The notes beneath the pieces are model-generated. The model did not search any database, was not told the DNA's origin, and was given only the letters and a program-made list of their open reading frames with translations. Shown here one piece after another: positions 17,848 to 27,268 of a stretch of DNA of 64,000 nt. Source of the DNA: a bacterium (lineage in GTDB: Bacteria; Spirochaetota; Leptospiria; Leptospirales; Leptonemataceae); NCBI GenBank assembly GCA_024742665.1, contig JANSYA010000003.1, positions 62,001-126,000 of the forward strand, given 5' to 3'. Each line of letters begins with the position of its first letter. Position 1 is the stretch's first letter. Both the position numbers and the translations under genes were made by a program.

Positions 17848-20805
17848 TCAGAATTTGTAATCCAGGCTCGCCGAGTAGCTCACGCCCTCGCGATACGAAC
17901 GGACCAGCTCCTCCCGGTTATTCAGCAGAGGATTCTCCTGAACGACTTTGAAGCGCGTATCGAGGATATTTTTTACGGAAGCCTTCACGCTCAGGTTTTC
18001 GCCGAATCTTTGTTCGTATACGAAATCCAAAATGCCCGCGCTTTTTTCAATCGCGTTCGGGTTACCGTTCGCGCCGACGCTGTCGAGGCGATCGCCGAAG
18101 ACGTTATACAAGAGGCCCACAGATCCCGTCCGCTCCGGGTTGAAATAATAGTTCAACTTGAAGTTGTAGACGAAGTCCGATTGTCCGACCAGCCTGCTTT
18201 CGAGCACGGAAGGGTTAAACAGAGCCGTGCGCGAAAAAGGATCCACCAGACCCAGTCGAATCGCGGTCAGGTCGTCCCACTTGATCAGCTCGACGCGCGA
18301 ACGGATGAAAAAGAGGTTCGCCTGGAAGCTGAAGACTTCCGCGAAGAATTTGCGCACTTCGACTTCGAGGCCGCGGATATTGCCGTTCTCACCGTTAAGA
18401 AAAGTCTGATCCTGATTCAGGTTGTTCGAAGCCAGACCGATCTTGGTGATCGGCTCGGAAAGCGATTTGTAAAAGAGGCCGGCGCCCAGATATTCCTCAG
18501 CCGACAGATACCACTCCCAGCGAGTATCGTAGTTGTGAATATAGGCGCGGCCGAGTTCGGGGTTACCGAACAGACGCTCGCCGCCGAATTCCGTGCGAAA
18601 GCCGAATTCGGAAAGATCGCGGAAGTCGGGACGGTTCAGAGTTTCGGTATAACCGAAGCGCAGATTCATTTCCGGGTTCATCTCCCAGACCAGGTTCGCG
18701 GAAGGCAGCGTATCTTTGCTGGCCAATTCGCCGACGCCCGGCTTTGCACGACGTCCGAAAGAGCCGGCGTCATACTGATAAGGGAAGAACAGACCTTCCG
18801 GCCCGCCGCCGGAGGAAATATAGGTCCGCACGAACTGATAGCTGTCTTCGTAGCGCACACCGCCGATGAAACGCAGCTTGTTTACGATCGGCGTATCCAG
18901 CTGCGCATAATAAGCGTGCAGTTTTTGCGAAGCGTCGAAGCTGTCGAAGTTCTCGGCTTCGGTGAAACGATAAGTTCCGTTCAGATAGAAAGGACCGTTG
19001 TACAGCAGGCTGCCGGGAATGCCTTCCACTGGAGACGATCCGCTGATCAACTGCGTCTGGTAAAAATCCGAGCGAAAATCTTTGGTCCGATCGGAAGCTT
19101 CCGCGCCGAATTTCGCTTTCGCGAGCAATCCGCTCCACTGCTGGAAAGGGATTTCGTAGTCGAGAGTGACGCCGTCGGTCTGATCTTCCGAATCGGAATA
19201 GAAACGCCAGCCTGTGCGGTCGACGCCCGTAGCGTTCTGATACAGTTCGAGCGTTCCCGCTCCTTTTTGCCAGAGCTGCTGGGTCAGGTTCGGTTCGTCG
19301 CGATTCGCGCGAGAGTGATAGTAGCTCCACTCGACTTTATGCGGACGGCTGCCGGTAAACAGGTTCAGGGCGTGCTCGCCGGAGAAAACCTGGTGTACGA
19401 CTTCGCGACCGATCCAACCGGTGTTCTGGCTGCGAAAATCGAATCCCGCCTCCGCTTCCGGAAACACATAGCCCTCGGAAGTGGTCACGAATTTATCCGA
19501 CTGACGCGAATAGAATGTCTGCGAACTGATGCGCTGGTTCGCGATCGGTTCGTACGAGAAGTTCAGGTTGTGGCCCCAGAGGACCTCTTCGTTGTTGCGG
19601 GTAATATCGCGAACGATTTCTTGTTCCAGAAAAGAAAACTCGGAAGTGGCGTTACTGATCGGCGTACGCGCCAGATAAGTATTCTGCTTCTCTTCACGTT
19701 TCCGCCATTTGCGGCTGTATGAAGTTCCGTATAGAAAGCCGAGTCGGCCGTACTGGCCTTCCTGACCGAGCTGCAGCGAATTACCGATCGTGAATTTGAT
19801 ATCGCGATCGAAAGGCGCGTTGATGGTCTTCGCGTCCCAGGTATTCGGAAAGAGGCTGCCAATTAAATTCACGCCCTGCTCCGGCAAACCGCCGAAGATA
19901 TTGCCGCGCACCAGGCGCAGCCACTGAGGGACTTCAATCGGACGATCACGAGTGCCGTCGTCGGCCCCCAGATAATCAGTGCCGCCACCTTCGTAGGTCT
20001 TGAAGTGACGCTGGGTGGTATTGTAGTTTCCACCCAGACCGAAGCCGATGCTCATCACGAATTCGTCCGGAAATTCTTTGGTTTCGATTTTAACGATACC
20101 GCCGGAGAATTCAGCGGAATCTTCCGGCAGAAAAGATTTGATGATCTGAATATTTTTGATCAGCGAAGCCGGAAATAGATCCAGCGGAACCACTCGTTTG
20201 TCCGGTTCGGGCGACGCGAGTCCCGCGCCGTTCAGTTCGGTCGAAGAATAACGCTCGCCGAGACCGCGAACAAAAACGAATTTTCCGCCGACGATCGTAA
20301 TGCCGGTCACGCGCTTGAGCACGTCGCTGGCCGATGAGTCAGGGCTGCGCTTGATCGCCTCGGCGCTGATGCCGTCGGAAACCGCGCCGGACTTTTTCTG
20401 CAAAGCCAGCAGCGAAGCTTCCGTATCGTTTAAGGCGCGATCCTGAACGTCGACGACTGCCAGAGCCTGGATGCCCATCGTAATATTCGCGCTGGCCGTC
20501 TGGCCGGCGGCGACCGTCACTGTGCGTTTTTGATCGGTGTAGGATACGCCCTGAAAGGTCAGTTCGTATTCGCCCGGCGGCAGATTCAGCGCATAGCGAC
20601 CTTCAAAGTCGGTCTGGGCGAAAGAATCCGTGCCGCCTGCGGTAACCGCGACCCCGAAAACCGGTTCGCCGGTTTCGGAATCGATCACGATCCCGCGGAT
20701 GACGCCGGTCGCCTGGGCCAGCAGCGCGCCGGACCAGATCATGCTGATCAGCACGAGCATCCCCGCGAAGCGCGGCCATGTAAGAGATTTGATTGAATGG
20801 CACAT
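17848..20805 (-). CDS. TonB-dependent outer-membrane receptor with N-terminal carboxypeptidase-regulatory domain
   Basis: The 985-residue protein starts with a signal peptide (MCHSIKS..., [13 protein letters not shown]). A carboxypeptidase-regulatory-like beta domain follows (about 30-115: [21 protein letters not shown]...), then a plug (about 125-250: [52 protein letters not shown]). The rest is a long 22-strand-type barrel ending in YKF, the usual terminal aromatic for BAM insertion. Upstream residues in the frame are not signal-like, so I start at 20805; AGGAGA is present but 14 bases away. It is the last gene of a minus-strand locus with exbB-exbD-exbD-tonB and two lipoproteins. The N-domain style is shared with SusC-like receptors, but no SusD is present. 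Substrate unknown. Confidence 0.9.
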   Translation of the reverse strand: MCHSIKSLTWPRFAGMLVLISMIWSGALLAQATGVIRGIVIDSETGEPVFGVAVTAGGTDSFAQTDFEGRYALNLPPGEYELTFQGVSYTDQKRTVTVAAGQTASANITMGIQALAVVDVQDRALNDTEASLLALQKKSGAVSDGISAEAIKRSPDSSASDVLKRVTGITIVGGKFVFVRGLGERYSSTELNGAGLASPEPDKRVVPLDLFPASLIKNIQIIKSFLPEDSAEFSGGIVKIETKEFPDEFVMSIGFGLGGNYNTTQRHFKTYEGGGTDYLGADDGTRDRPIEVPQWLRLVRGNIFGGLPEQGVNLIGSLFPNTWDAKTINAPFDRDIKFTIGNSLQLGQEGQYGRLGFLYGTSYSRKWRKREEKQNTYLARTPISNATSEFSFLEQEIVRDITRNNEEVLWGHNLNFSYEPIANQRISSQTFYSRQSDKFVTTSEGYVFPEAEAGFDFRSQNTGWIGREVVHQVFSGEHALNLFTGSRPHKVEWSYYHSRANRDEPNLTQQLWQKGAGTLELYQNATGVDRTGWRFYSDSEDQTDGVTLDYEIPFQQWSGLLAKAKFGAEASDRTKDFRSDFYQTQLISGSSPVEGIPGSLLYNGPFYLNGTYRFTEAENFDSFDASQKLHAYYAQLDTPIVNKLRFIGGVRYEDSYQFVRTYISSGGGPEGLFFPYQYDAGSFGRRAKPGVGELASKDTLPSANLVWEMNPEMNLRFGYTETLNRPDFRDLSEFGFRTEFGGERLFGNPELGRAYIHNYDTRWEWYLSAEEYLGAGLFYKSLSEPITKIGLASNNLNQDQTFLNGENGNIRGLEVEVRKFFAEVFSFQANLFFIRSRVELIKWDDLTAIRLGLVDPFSRTALFNPSVLESRLVGQSDFVYNFKLNYYFNPERTGSVGLLYNVFGDRLDSVGANGNPNAIEKSAGILDFVYEQRFGENLSVKASVKNILDTRFKVVQENPLLNNREELVRSYREGVSYSASLDYKF

Positions 20806-20911
20806 GAGTTTGAGTAGTGTCTCCTGTATTAATAATTCCTGGCTTCGCGTCGCGAAGCCGCTGCTGCGCGTAACGCCGCGCGCTCTATATTGTAGATGAT
20901 GGCTGCTTGTT

Positions 20912-21553
20912 CTAGTCCGGCCCCACCTGCCCGACTTTGAAGCGTCCCTGATGCTCGACGATCGTGCGAATGAAATCGATGGGTCGCGACTGACCCGTTT
21001 TGACAATGCGCATTTCCAGCTCTCCGGGATAATGCAACAGCAACTCGCCGTACCGCTCCGGATCCCGGCGATACTCAATTTTCTCGAGCTTCAAGCAGTC
21101 GCCCTCCCAACTCTGCATGATCGGCCAGACGACTCCGGTCAGAGTCTCGATCACCGCCCAGTACGAGTCAGGGTTATTCGAAACTCCCGGCGCATCGGCG
21201 GCCGGCAGATTGGGCCAGATGATTTCGCGGTGCTCGGTTCGGTTGAATAGCCAGGCTTTCGGATCCAGCTCCGGCTTGCAGAAGGCGTTGAGCAAATTCT
21301 GGACCGCGGCTTCGGGCGTGGCGCTTGTGTTTTGAATCTCGTAACGTTTTTTGCGATGCTTCGCGACGAAGGCCGCTTTGTATTCGGCGTCGTCCCAGAC
21401 ATTCTGAGATTTGGCATCGGGCTTCCCACATTGCGGGAGAGCGGAAAGAATAATAAGAACTATAGATGATAACGAAATGAAAATTTTTCGGGCGAATGCA
21501 ATCCGTGAATTAGAGCTTCGTCCTTTTAACTTATGAATCTTGAAAATACTCAT
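20912..21553 (-). CDS. Small lipoprotein of the TonB locus, unknown function
   Basis: The 213-residue product has a basic N-region and a hydrophobic helix (IFISLSSIVLIILSALPQC) with Cys42 in a relaxed lipobox, so it is probably lipidated. The mature part is polar with several Trp residues (AWLFNRTEHREIIWPNLP, VVWPIMQSWEGDC) and a C-terminal strand pair (MRIVKTGQSRPIDFIRTIVEHQGRFKVGQVG). I recognise no family. It sits between the surface lipoprotein and the TonB-dependent receptor, 106 bases ahead of the latter, all on the same strand, which suggests a role in the same uptake system, such as substrate delivery or receptor assembly. No clear ribosome-binding site precedes the ATG. Confidence 0.65.
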   Translation of the reverse strand: MSIFKIHKLKGRSSNSRIAFARKIFISLSSIVLIILSALPQCGKPDAKSQNVWDDAEYKAAFVAKHRKKRYEIQNTSATPEAAVQNLLNAFCKPELDPKAWLFNRTEHREIIWPNLPAADAPGVSNNPDSYWAVIETLTGVVWPIMQSWEGDCLKLEKIEYRRDPERYGELLLHYPGELEMRIVKTGQSRPIDFIRTIVEHQGRFKVGQVGPD

Positions 21554-21603
21554 CGAAGTCTATGTAATAAAAAACGAACGCCGCTCGTAAGTCCGAACGC
21601 AAG

Positions 21604-21633
21604 GGCGAGCCAGAGGAATTCCCCTGGCTCGCC
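21604..21633. promoter_or_regulatory. Perfect 10-bp intercistronic hairpin in the TonB locus
   Basis: GGCGAGCCAG and CTGGCTCGCC flank a 10-base loop with further GG/CC pairing. It lies between the stop of the surface-lipoprotein gene and the start of the small lipoprotein gene. With no T-run directly after it, it looks like an attenuator or 3'-stabiliser that would raise surface-lipoprotein mRNA over the genes downstream. Confidence 0.5.
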
Positions 21634-21664
21634 GCGTTTCAAACGAAGCAAGGTTCGTCAAAAA

Positions 21665-23056
21665 TCAGTTGGTCAACCAGTTGGTCCAACCTGCGGTCCA
21701 GTCCGTGCCAGCCGGATCGACCGCGCCGGAGTAAGTGGTGTTATCGAAGAAGGTATCTCCGGTAAAACCGGTGCGCGTCGTCAGGCCGGGCTGCCCGGTA
21801 ACCGTAACGGTCGGAACCAGGTTCGGAGCCGTGCCGGTTTGCTCGTCCGCCGCAGCCGTCAGAGCGATGCCCGTAGCGGGAACGCTTTTCGTGCTGCCGT
21901 CCGTGCAGGTCGAGCCGCCGTTGTTTGAGAAGCTCGTGCCGGTTTGCGTGATGACGGTCGCATCGATCGCCAGGTTCGTGCCGTCGGCCGGAGCCGTGTC
22001 GTCGTCGCAGTAAATCGTATTCGCCGCGCCAGGGAATCCGGTAATATAGCCGTGGGCGATATTACCCGTGGTGCCTTCGCGAAACAGCATCTGGTTCGGG
22101 TTGTTTTCGCCCGTGCCGATGGTGTCGGTGTAGACGCCCAGCGGACCAACCAGAGTGAAGTTAGCGACTTTCGCCGTGCTCTTACCGGCGAAGGAACCGC
22201 CGGAGGCGCTGGCGGAGCCGTCGAATTCGAAACCGCGACCGTCGTTCGCAGAAACGCCCGCAGAACCGTCGTCGAATTTATAGCCGAGCAGATGCTGCAG
22301 CTTGCCATGATAGCCTTCGTCCATGTCGAAGTCGTCGTCGGAAACACCGGTGGAAACCAGGAATTTACCGTTTACCGCGCCGCCGAACCATTCGAAAGAA
22401 TCGTCGCGACCTTTGTGGCACTGAACGAAGTTCAGGGTCGTGCCGGAGCCGACGCCATACATAGAGAGACAGTTCAATTCGTTACCCGGAGCGACCGTGT
22501 CACCCGCGTATTCGATGCGAACGTAGGTCAGGTTCCCGGAGGAATCCGCGTCGTTCGTGCCCGTGCCGTAGTTCTGGGGGTTCGTGCCTTCCGTGGTGTT
22601 CGCGCCGCGGTTGGTGGTCGCGTTACCGATCATTACGATGCCGCCCCAGTCGCCGGCGCGGCGATTGCCCGCAGCCTGAGCGGAAGAGAAGACGACGGGA
22701 GCAGCGGCGGTGCCGACTGCGTTCAGCTGTGCGCCCTGCAGAATGAACAGCGAGCTGCCGTCCGCGCCGAAGATCTGGCCGCCGGCCGGAATCGTCAGAA
22801 CAGCCGGGCTGCGCACGAATACGGTGCCACGCAGAACGCCGCACTGTACGGTAATGCTGCTGGTGATTTCACCGCTCAGATCGATCGGACTTGCACTCGC
22901 GCATCCGTTCACGCTGGAAGCGGCGAGCAACAGCGCGAAGAGCGCGGAATCGTCACTATCGTCTTCTTCCAATCCCAGCAACTCGCAGTGAGTCAGGGAC
23001 AGGCTCAATACCAGCGCGAGGATCGACGCCAGTCTGGTTTTCTTTTTGAAATCCAT
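21665..23056 (-). CDS. Surface lipoprotein with beta-helix-like domain, partner of a TonB-dependent receptor
   Basis: The 463-residue product begins with a signal peptide ending SLTHC (Cys24), a relaxed lipobox followed by an acidic tether (EEDDSDD). The mature domain is Gly/Thr/Asn-rich and contains WGGIVMIGNA, YVRIEYAGDTV, LNCLSMYGVGSGTTLNFVQ, RDDSFEWFGG and DDDFDMDEGYHGKLQ, a layout I know from proteins encoded beside TonB-dependent receptors in proteobacteria and Bacteroidetes. It is probably a right-handed beta-helix. Scattered Cys residues may form disulfides, and the Asp/Glu clusters could bind metal. AAGGAG lies before the ATG. A substrate-capturing lipoprotein for the receptor is the likely role, but the ligand is unknown. 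Confidence 0.8.
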   Translation of the reverse strand: MDFKKKTRLASILALVLSLSLTHCELLGLEEDDSDDSALFALLLAASSVNGCASASPIDLSGEITSSITVQCGVLRGTVFVRSPAVLTIPAGGQIFGADGSSLFILQGAQLNAVGTAAAPVVFSSAQAAGNRRAGDWGGIVMIGNATTNRGANTTEGTNPQNYGTGTNDADSSGNLTYVRIEYAGDTVAPGNELNCLSMYGVGSGTTLNFVQCHKGRDDSFEWFGGAVNGKFLVSTGVSDDDFDMDEGYHGKLQHLLGYKFDDGSAGVSANDGRGFEFDGSASASGGSFAGKSTAKVANFTLVGPLGVYTDTIGTGENNPNQMLFREGTTGNIAHGYITGFPGAANTIYCDDDTAPADGTNLAIDATVITQTGTSFSNNGGSTCTDGSTKSVPATGIALTAAADEQTGTAPNLVPTVTVTGQPGLTTRTGFTGDTFFDNTTYSGAVDPAGTDWTAGWTNWLTN

Positions 23057-23274
23057 GTTAATTTAGCTCCTTAATAATTCCAGAAGCCCTTATGATAACT
23101 TCTGGTTCCCGGCGCTTCGCGCTCGGTATTGATTGAGTTCAATAGATAGTGTTATGGTGGAGGAGTGTTACTGTGTTGTTACAGCAATTTGAAGAAATAA
23201 ACTTCATAGCGTTGAACCTTGATTCGTTTCGCCTTTTTTTGTATCAGGTCACAGCGCGCAATATTCAGATACTG

Positions 23275-23856
23275 TTAGTTTAGCGAATACCGCACAGGAA
23301 CGATGATTTTAACCGTGATCGGCTTACCCTGCATCAGAGCCGGCTGGAAGCGTTTGCGCCGATAGGTTTGAATCGCGATGCGTTCCAGACCGAAGCCGAC
23401 TTTATTGCGCGGTCGCACCATCAGCACTTCGCCGCTGTCGGCGACGACGATTTCCATGTACAGCTTGCCCTCGAATCCGGCCTGACGGGCCTCGTTCGTA
23501 TACTCGGGCTTTACGGAAGGCGAAAGATCCACGGGCGGGGTCGCGTTCACCTGAAAAGGATTCACAGCGCTGGCAATACGATCGTCGAGTTTGTCTTCCA
23601 GTATCTTATCGGTGGCTTCGATTTCGCCTTCGGCGGCCTCCGATTCGCCTTCTTCGCTTTCAATTTGCAGATTGGAAACGAAAGCGATCTCGTCATAGAC
23701 TTCGTCGTCTGCGAATCGCGGCGGCGTAAATTCCACGCCGTAAATCGCGGCGAGCTGAACAAAAACCGAAGTCAAACCGAAAATGCGAAAACGGTTTTGA
23801 AAAAACCAGATCTTGCGGCGTTCGGCCTTCGTGCGTTGGATTGTATGCAGAGTCAT
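23275..23856 (-). CDS. tonB: TonB energy-transducing protein
   Basis: A 193-residue TonB: a basic N-terminus, one membrane helix (about 20-40, IFGLTSVFVQLAAIYGV), an acidic periplasmic linker (EEGESEAAEGEIEATDKI) in place of the usual Pro-rich one, and a C-terminal domain with PEYTNEARQAGFEGKLYMEIVV, the GxV/L-rich strand and YRRKRFQPALMQGKPI typical of the family. It couples the proton-motive force from ExbB/ExbD to the outer-membrane receptor. Its ATG overlaps the stop of the second exbD by four bases, so translation is coupled. The Glu-rich linker is unusual but would still be extended. The receptor and lipoprotein genes follow after 218 bases. Confidence 0.88.
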   Translation of the reverse strand: MTLHTIQRTKAERRKIWFFQNRFRIFGLTSVFVQLAAIYGVEFTPPRFADDEVYDEIAFVSNLQIESEEGESEAAEGEIEATDKILEDKLDDRIASAVNPFQVNATPPVDLSPSVKPEYTNEARQAGFEGKLYMEIVVADSGEVLMVRPRNKVGFGLERIAIQTYRRKRFQPALMQGKPITVKIIVPVRYSLN

Positions 23857-24257
23857 AGTTTGCGATTTTCCTGTTTCGTAACCATGGCGAAGTTTTTTAC
23901 GCCGGCCAATCGCATTCGATCCAGGAATTCCTGGACCACGGTAAAATCGAGGGAGTCATGCGCCTGGATGGCGATGCGGACGTTTTCGTTCGTCTGCACT
24001 TCCACCTGGATCCGCGCGATCACTTCGTCCCGGGGCATCTGCTGATTCGTAAACCAGTAGCTGCCGTCTTTTCCGATCGATACATTTACGTCTTCGTCGC
24101 CGAGCTCTGTGCCGGAAGCGTCCGGCAAATTCAGCGGGATTTCAGCGTCGACTTTGAGCACCGACGTCACCATGAAAAAAATGAGCAGCAAAAAGGCGAT
24201 GTCGGCCATCGAGCTCATCGGCACCGACGCCAGGAATTTTCGTTTCTTGATAGCCAT
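23853..24257 (-). CDS. exbD: ExbD-type biopolymer transporter (second copy)
   Basis: A 134-residue ExbD: a short basic N-terminus, one membrane helix with the essential proton-binding Asp19 (SSMADIAFLLLIFFM), and a periplasmic domain (IPLNLPDASG..., VRIAIQAHDSLDFTVVQEFLDRMRLAGVKNFAMVT). With ExbB it forms the proton-driven stator for TonB. It is clearly different in sequence from the ExbD just upstream, so the complex may be heteromeric. It starts 10 bases after the first exbD stop and overlaps tonB by four bases. Confidence 0.93.
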   Translation of the reverse strand: MAIKKRKFLASVPMSSMADIAFLLLIFFMVTSVLKVDAEIPLNLPDASGTELGDEDVNVSIGKDGSYWFTNQQMPRDEVIARIQVEVQTNENVRIAIQAHDSLDFTVVQEFLDRMRLAGVKNFAMVTKQENRKL

Positions 24258-24267
24258 AAGCTTTGTT

Positions 24268-24684
24268 TTATTTCTTTTGCAGCGAGATCTTCTTGAACCC
24301 GCGATCTCGAACGATTCCCAGCGCCGAGACCATCTCCTGCACCGAAGTCGGCGACTGAGAGGTCAAAACGGCGAATTTCTCGGGCATATTCGCGATCTCA
24401 AGTTTCCCCAGCTCTTCCGCGAATTCTTCATGACTCGCGTATCTCTGATTGCGAACCGAGGGGTGTTCGAGCTGAACCTGCGGCCCCTGCACGATCACGC
24501 GATATACGTTTTCGCGCAGAACGACCTGCGGTTTGGAATCTTTCTTCGGCATGGAGCTGGCGATGCCTTCTTTAACGTAAAAGACAGACGCCACCATAAA
24601 GAACACCAGCAGCAGAAAGGCGATATCGGACATACTCGAAGAAGGAATCTCTTCGATATGCAGTTTCTTTCGCAGATTGACCAT
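24268..24684 (-). CDS. exbD: ExbD-type biopolymer transporter (first copy)
   Basis: A 138-residue ExbD-family protein with a single N-terminal membrane helix carrying Asp20 (SSSMSDIAFLLLVFFM) and a periplasmic domain ending in MVSALGIVRDRGFKKISL. The periplasmic part differs from that of the second copy (more Gln/Val strands: VYRVIVQGPQVQLEHP), which argues for division of labour rather than recent duplication. It lies 49 bases after exbB and 10 before the second exbD. Tandem unlike exbD genes after one exbB are typical of Bacteroidetes- and spirochaete-type TonB operons. Confidence 0.9.
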   Translation of the reverse strand: MVNLRKKLHIEEIPSSSMSDIAFLLLVFFMVASVFYVKEGIASSMPKKDSKPQVVLRENVYRVIVQGPQVQLEHPSVRNQRYASHEEFAEELGKLEIANMPEKFAVLTSQSPTSVQEMVSALGIVRDRGFKKISLQKK

Positions 24685-24733
24685 AGTCTTTGATCGTCCC
24701 TTAACTCTTATCCGTTCGTATTTCTAAGGCGAA

Positions 24734-25627
24734 TCAAGCCGCCTGACCGGGAGCCGGAGGCGTCGTGGACTTAGACTGACGGCGCAGCAATTCTTTATAA
24801 ATCGAATTGGCGGCCTGTTCGACGTCTGTAGCCCAGCCGTTCACTCTGCTTGAAAAATACTGGAAGAAAGCCATCGCCGGAATACCGACGATCAGACCGG
24901 TCGCGGTCGTAATCAGGGCTTCTTTAATACCGCCGGCGACGACTTTGGCGTTGACCGAGTCGGCCGTCGCAATCGCGTCGAAGGCGCCGATCATACCGGA
25001 AACGGTTCCGAGAAATCCGATCAGCGGCGCGATCGTGCTCACAGCGGCGAGAACCGCCAGGCCGCGCTCTGAGGCGACCATCAGACCGCCGGCTTCGCGC
25101 TCAACTCCGCGCGAGAAAAGATCCGGATCTTTACCGGAAACCGCCAGACCTTCTTTCAGGATCGAAGCGATCGCCTGGTCTTTGTTGGCTTCCAGCACCT
25201 CTTCGGCGCCGTTCAGACCGTCGGTGATTGTAGCATCGACGAGATCCTGTTGAAATGTTTTCGTAGTAACCTTCGTAACCTGGTAGTAATAAAGCCGCTC
25301 CATAATGACCATCAATCCGACGATCGAAGCGATCAACAGCGGCCACATAGACCAGCCGCCGGCGTTGAACAGCTTCACGAAAGAAATACTTTCGCCATCC
25401 GAGGCCGGGGCCTCGCTTTCTTCAGCTTCGCCGGCCGCCTCTTCGCCTTCAGCCGACGCTTCTTCCGTCGCGGCGGGGGCTTCCTGGGCCTGAGCCGGCG
25501 CCTGCGCGTGGCTCTGTTCTATAAATAAACCCGCGTATGCCGCGAGAACCATTACCATCATTACCGCCAATCGGGCGTGTTTGCGGTTATTCCAATCGAT
25601 CCGCAGATAATCAAAGATACGTTTCAT
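24734..25627 (-). CDS. exbB: ExbB/MotA/TolQ-type proton channel
   Basis: A 297-residue ExbB with a long N-terminal extension: a hydrophobic segment (LAVMMVMVLAAYAGLFI, cleavable after SHA) and then an Ala/Glu-rich periplasmic stretch (residues about 42-78), before the core. The core has three membrane helices, including WPLLIASIVGLMVIMERL and the conserved block RGLAVLAAVSTIAPLIGFLGTVSGMIGAF followed by GIKEALITTATGLIVGIPAM. Extended ExbBs of this kind are known in TonB operons of several phyla. It is the first gene of the locus, reads away from the DUF5690 gene, and no clear ribosome-binding site precedes the ATG. The promoter must lie in 25628-25738. Confidence 0.93.
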   Translation of the reverse strand: MKRIFDYLRIDWNNRKHARLAVMMVMVLAAYAGLFIEQSHAQAPAQAQEAPAATEEASAEGEEAAGEAEESEAPASDGESISFVKLFNAGGWSMWPLLIASIVGLMVIMERLYYYQVTKVTTKTFQQDLVDATITDGLNGAEEVLEANKDQAIASILKEGLAVSGKDPDLFSRGVEREAGGLMVASERGLAVLAAVSTIAPLIGFLGTVSGMIGAFDAIATADSVNAKVVAGGIKEALITTATGLIVGIPAMAFFQYFSSRVNGWATDVEQAANSIYKELLRRQSKSTTPPAPGQAA

Positions 25628-25738
25628 ATGGCGGCATATAAACCCGTGCAGTTTACAGAATTGTTACATAAGAAATACGTTCTGTTGTACTAAATCGTCA
25701 TAAAAAGGGTTGCCCGGCCCGCGGGCGTTCCTGCAAAC

Positions 25739-27052
25739 TTGAAGAGAATGAATCTGTCGAACCGTATTCGAACTTTCCTGTCCAACACCAACCACGCCGT
25801 TTTTTGCTCTTACGCCACCTTCGCCGCCTTCAGCGTATATTTTTGCATGTATGCGTATCGGAAGCCCTTCTCGGCCGCCGCCTTCGCCGACGCCGAGGCG
25901 GTGCCCCTGCCCGGCCTCCCGGATTTGCAGTTTAAGATCGCGTTGATCATCGCCCAGGTGCTGGGCTATACGCTTTCGAAATTTTACGGCATCAAATTCA
26001 TCTCCGAAATCTCCGCCAGCAAGCGCACCATCTCGCTGATCATGCTGATCGCCCTGAGTGAAATCGCTCTGATCTTTTTTGCGATCGTGCCGGCGCCGTA
26101 CAACGTCGCGTTTTTGTTTTTGAACGGTTTTCCGCTGGGTATGATCTGGGGACTGGTTTTCTCATTCTTAGAAGGCCGTCGATTCACGGAAGCCCTGGGA
26201 GCCGGCCTGAGCGTCAGCTATATCGTATCGAGCGGCGCGGTCAAAAGCGTCGGCGGATGGCTGATGCAAATGGGCGTCAGCGAATATCATATGCCCGCGG
26301 TGACCGGCCTGCTCTTTTTCCCGCCCTTTCTATTCGTGGTCTGGCTGCTGAGCCTGGTGCCGCCGCCCACCCGCGAAGACGAAATCCTGCGGACCAAACG
26401 CGAGCCGATGTACGCCGAAGACCGCAAACGCTTCCTGACGCTCTTCGGCCCCGGGCTGTTCGCCTTAGTCTTTCTTTATATGTTCTTAACGGCGTACCGC
26501 GACTTTCGCGACAACTTCGCCGCGGAACTCTGGACGGCTCTCGGCTACGGAGCCCAGCCCTGGATCTTTACGTTCAGCGAAATTCCAATCACCCTGGTCG
26601 TACTGGTCGTGCTCGGCCTGCTCTTTTTAATTAAAAGCAACCGCCTGGCGATGGACGTGATTTTGCTGGCGATGCTCGGCGGCTCGGCGCTGATCGGGGG
26701 CGCGACCTTCGCCTACCAGATTGAATGGATCAGTCCGGCGGCCTGGATGATCCTGGTCGGCCTGGGTCTGTATCTATCGTATGTGCCGTACGGCTGCATT
26801 CTCTTCGAACGCATGATCGCCGCGGTGGGATTCGCCGGCACCGCCGGCTTCATGATCTACGTCGCCGACGCCTTCGGTTATTTGGGCTCTGTCGCGCTGA
26901 TTTTATACAAGAACTTCGGCGAACCGAATCTGGCCTGGGAAGATTTCTTTATTCAGATTTCGTACGTAACGTCCGTCGTCTGCGTGATCGCATTCATCTT
27001 CGCGTTCGCGTACTTTTCGCCGCGCATGCACGCCCACGAGAAAGCGGAATAG
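25739..27052 (+). CDS. DUF5690 family, MFS-like membrane protein
   Basis: A 437-residue protein with about twelve hydrophobic helices and major-facilitator character. The N-terminal block FCSYATFAAFSVYFCMYAYRKPFSAA and LGYTLSKFYGIKFISEI match the DUF5690 family, which resembles sugar-phosphate/glycerol-phosphate-type MFS carriers. Other marks are NGFPLGMIWGLVFSFLEGRR and YRDFRDNFAAELW. The transported molecule is unknown. The frame opens with TTG at 25739; an ATG three codons later (25748) is an equally plausible start, since neither has a well-placed ribosome-binding site. It is divergent from exbB, so the two may share regulatory DNA. The gene ends in a hairpin-rich convergent gap. Confidence 0.85.
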   Translation: MKRMNLSNRIRTFLSNTNHAVFCSYATFAAFSVYFCMYAYRKPFSAAAFADAEAVPLPGLPDLQFKIALIIAQVLGYTLSKFYGIKFISEISASKRTISLIMLIALSEIALIFFAIVPAPYNVAFLFLNGFPLGMIWGLVFSFLEGRRFTEALGAGLSVSYIVSSGAVKSVGGWLMQMGVSEYHMPAVTGLLFFPPFLFVVWLLSLVPPPTREDEILRTKREPMYAEDRKRFLTLFGPGLFALVFLYMFLTAYRDFRDNFAAELWTALGYGAQPWIFTFSEIPITLVVLVVLGLLFLIKSNRLAMDVILLAMLGGSALIGGATFAYQIEWISPAAWMILVGLGLYLSYVPYGCILFERMIAAVGFAGTAGFMIYVADAFGYLGSVALILYKNFGEPNLAWEDFFIQISYVTSVVCVIAFIFAFAYFSPRMHAHEKAE

Positions 27053-27123
27053 GCCCGGCAGACCAATCGCAAGTCGCAAAATCCGCCCGCAGGCCGCAGC
27101 CCACCCTCGTGGGAGGATTCAAT

Positions 27124-27145
27124 CGGTGGGGGGTAAGACCCACCG
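27124..27145. terminator. GC-rich hairpin after the DUF5690 gene
   Basis: CGGTGGG and CCCACCG pair across an 8-base loop, between convergent genes. Another small stem (CCCAC/GTGGG) sits just before it. No T-run follows, so this is a probable 3'-end structure rather than a proven terminator. Confidence 0.35.
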
Positions 27146-27185
27146 CCCTCACGCGGTGACTGCCACGGTGGCGACGAAGCCGGAA

Positions 27186-27244
27186 ATCATAGCACAGAAA
27201 AAACGCAGACGCAAGCCAGAAACGTCACAGGGACGTGCTATGAT
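27186..27244. repeat. 10-bp inverted repeat with 39-base loop
   Basis: ATCATAGCAC (27186-27195) is exactly inverted as GTGCTATGAT (27235-27244), just before the 3' end of the SH3 lipoprotein gene. It may be a long-loop hairpin or the ends of a small decayed element. Confidence 0.4.
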
Positions 27245-27268
27245 ACAATCGGGGAATCACGCGCCCGG

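Noticed and set aside
18010..19722. Long open frame (570 codons) on the plus strand opposite the TonB receptor
   Set aside because: It mirrors the receptor gene, its product shows no domain, signal or ribosome-binding site, and the receptor on the other strand has clear motifs throughout. High G+C makes such antisense frames common.
21944..23074. 376-codon plus-strand frame opposite the surface lipoprotein
   Set aside because: It is the antisense shadow of the lipoprotein gene; its composition is Arg/Val/Ala-rich without any recognisable block.
25628..25738. Cobalamin riboswitch ahead of the TonB locus
   Set aside because: I looked for the B12 box and the usual long leader. The gap is only 111 bases, contains no such conserved box, and the locus has no cobalamin genes.
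27061..27180. tRNA or structured RNA gene in the convergent gap
   Set aside because: Hairpins are present, but there is no cloverleaf, T-loop consensus or CCA-end pattern.
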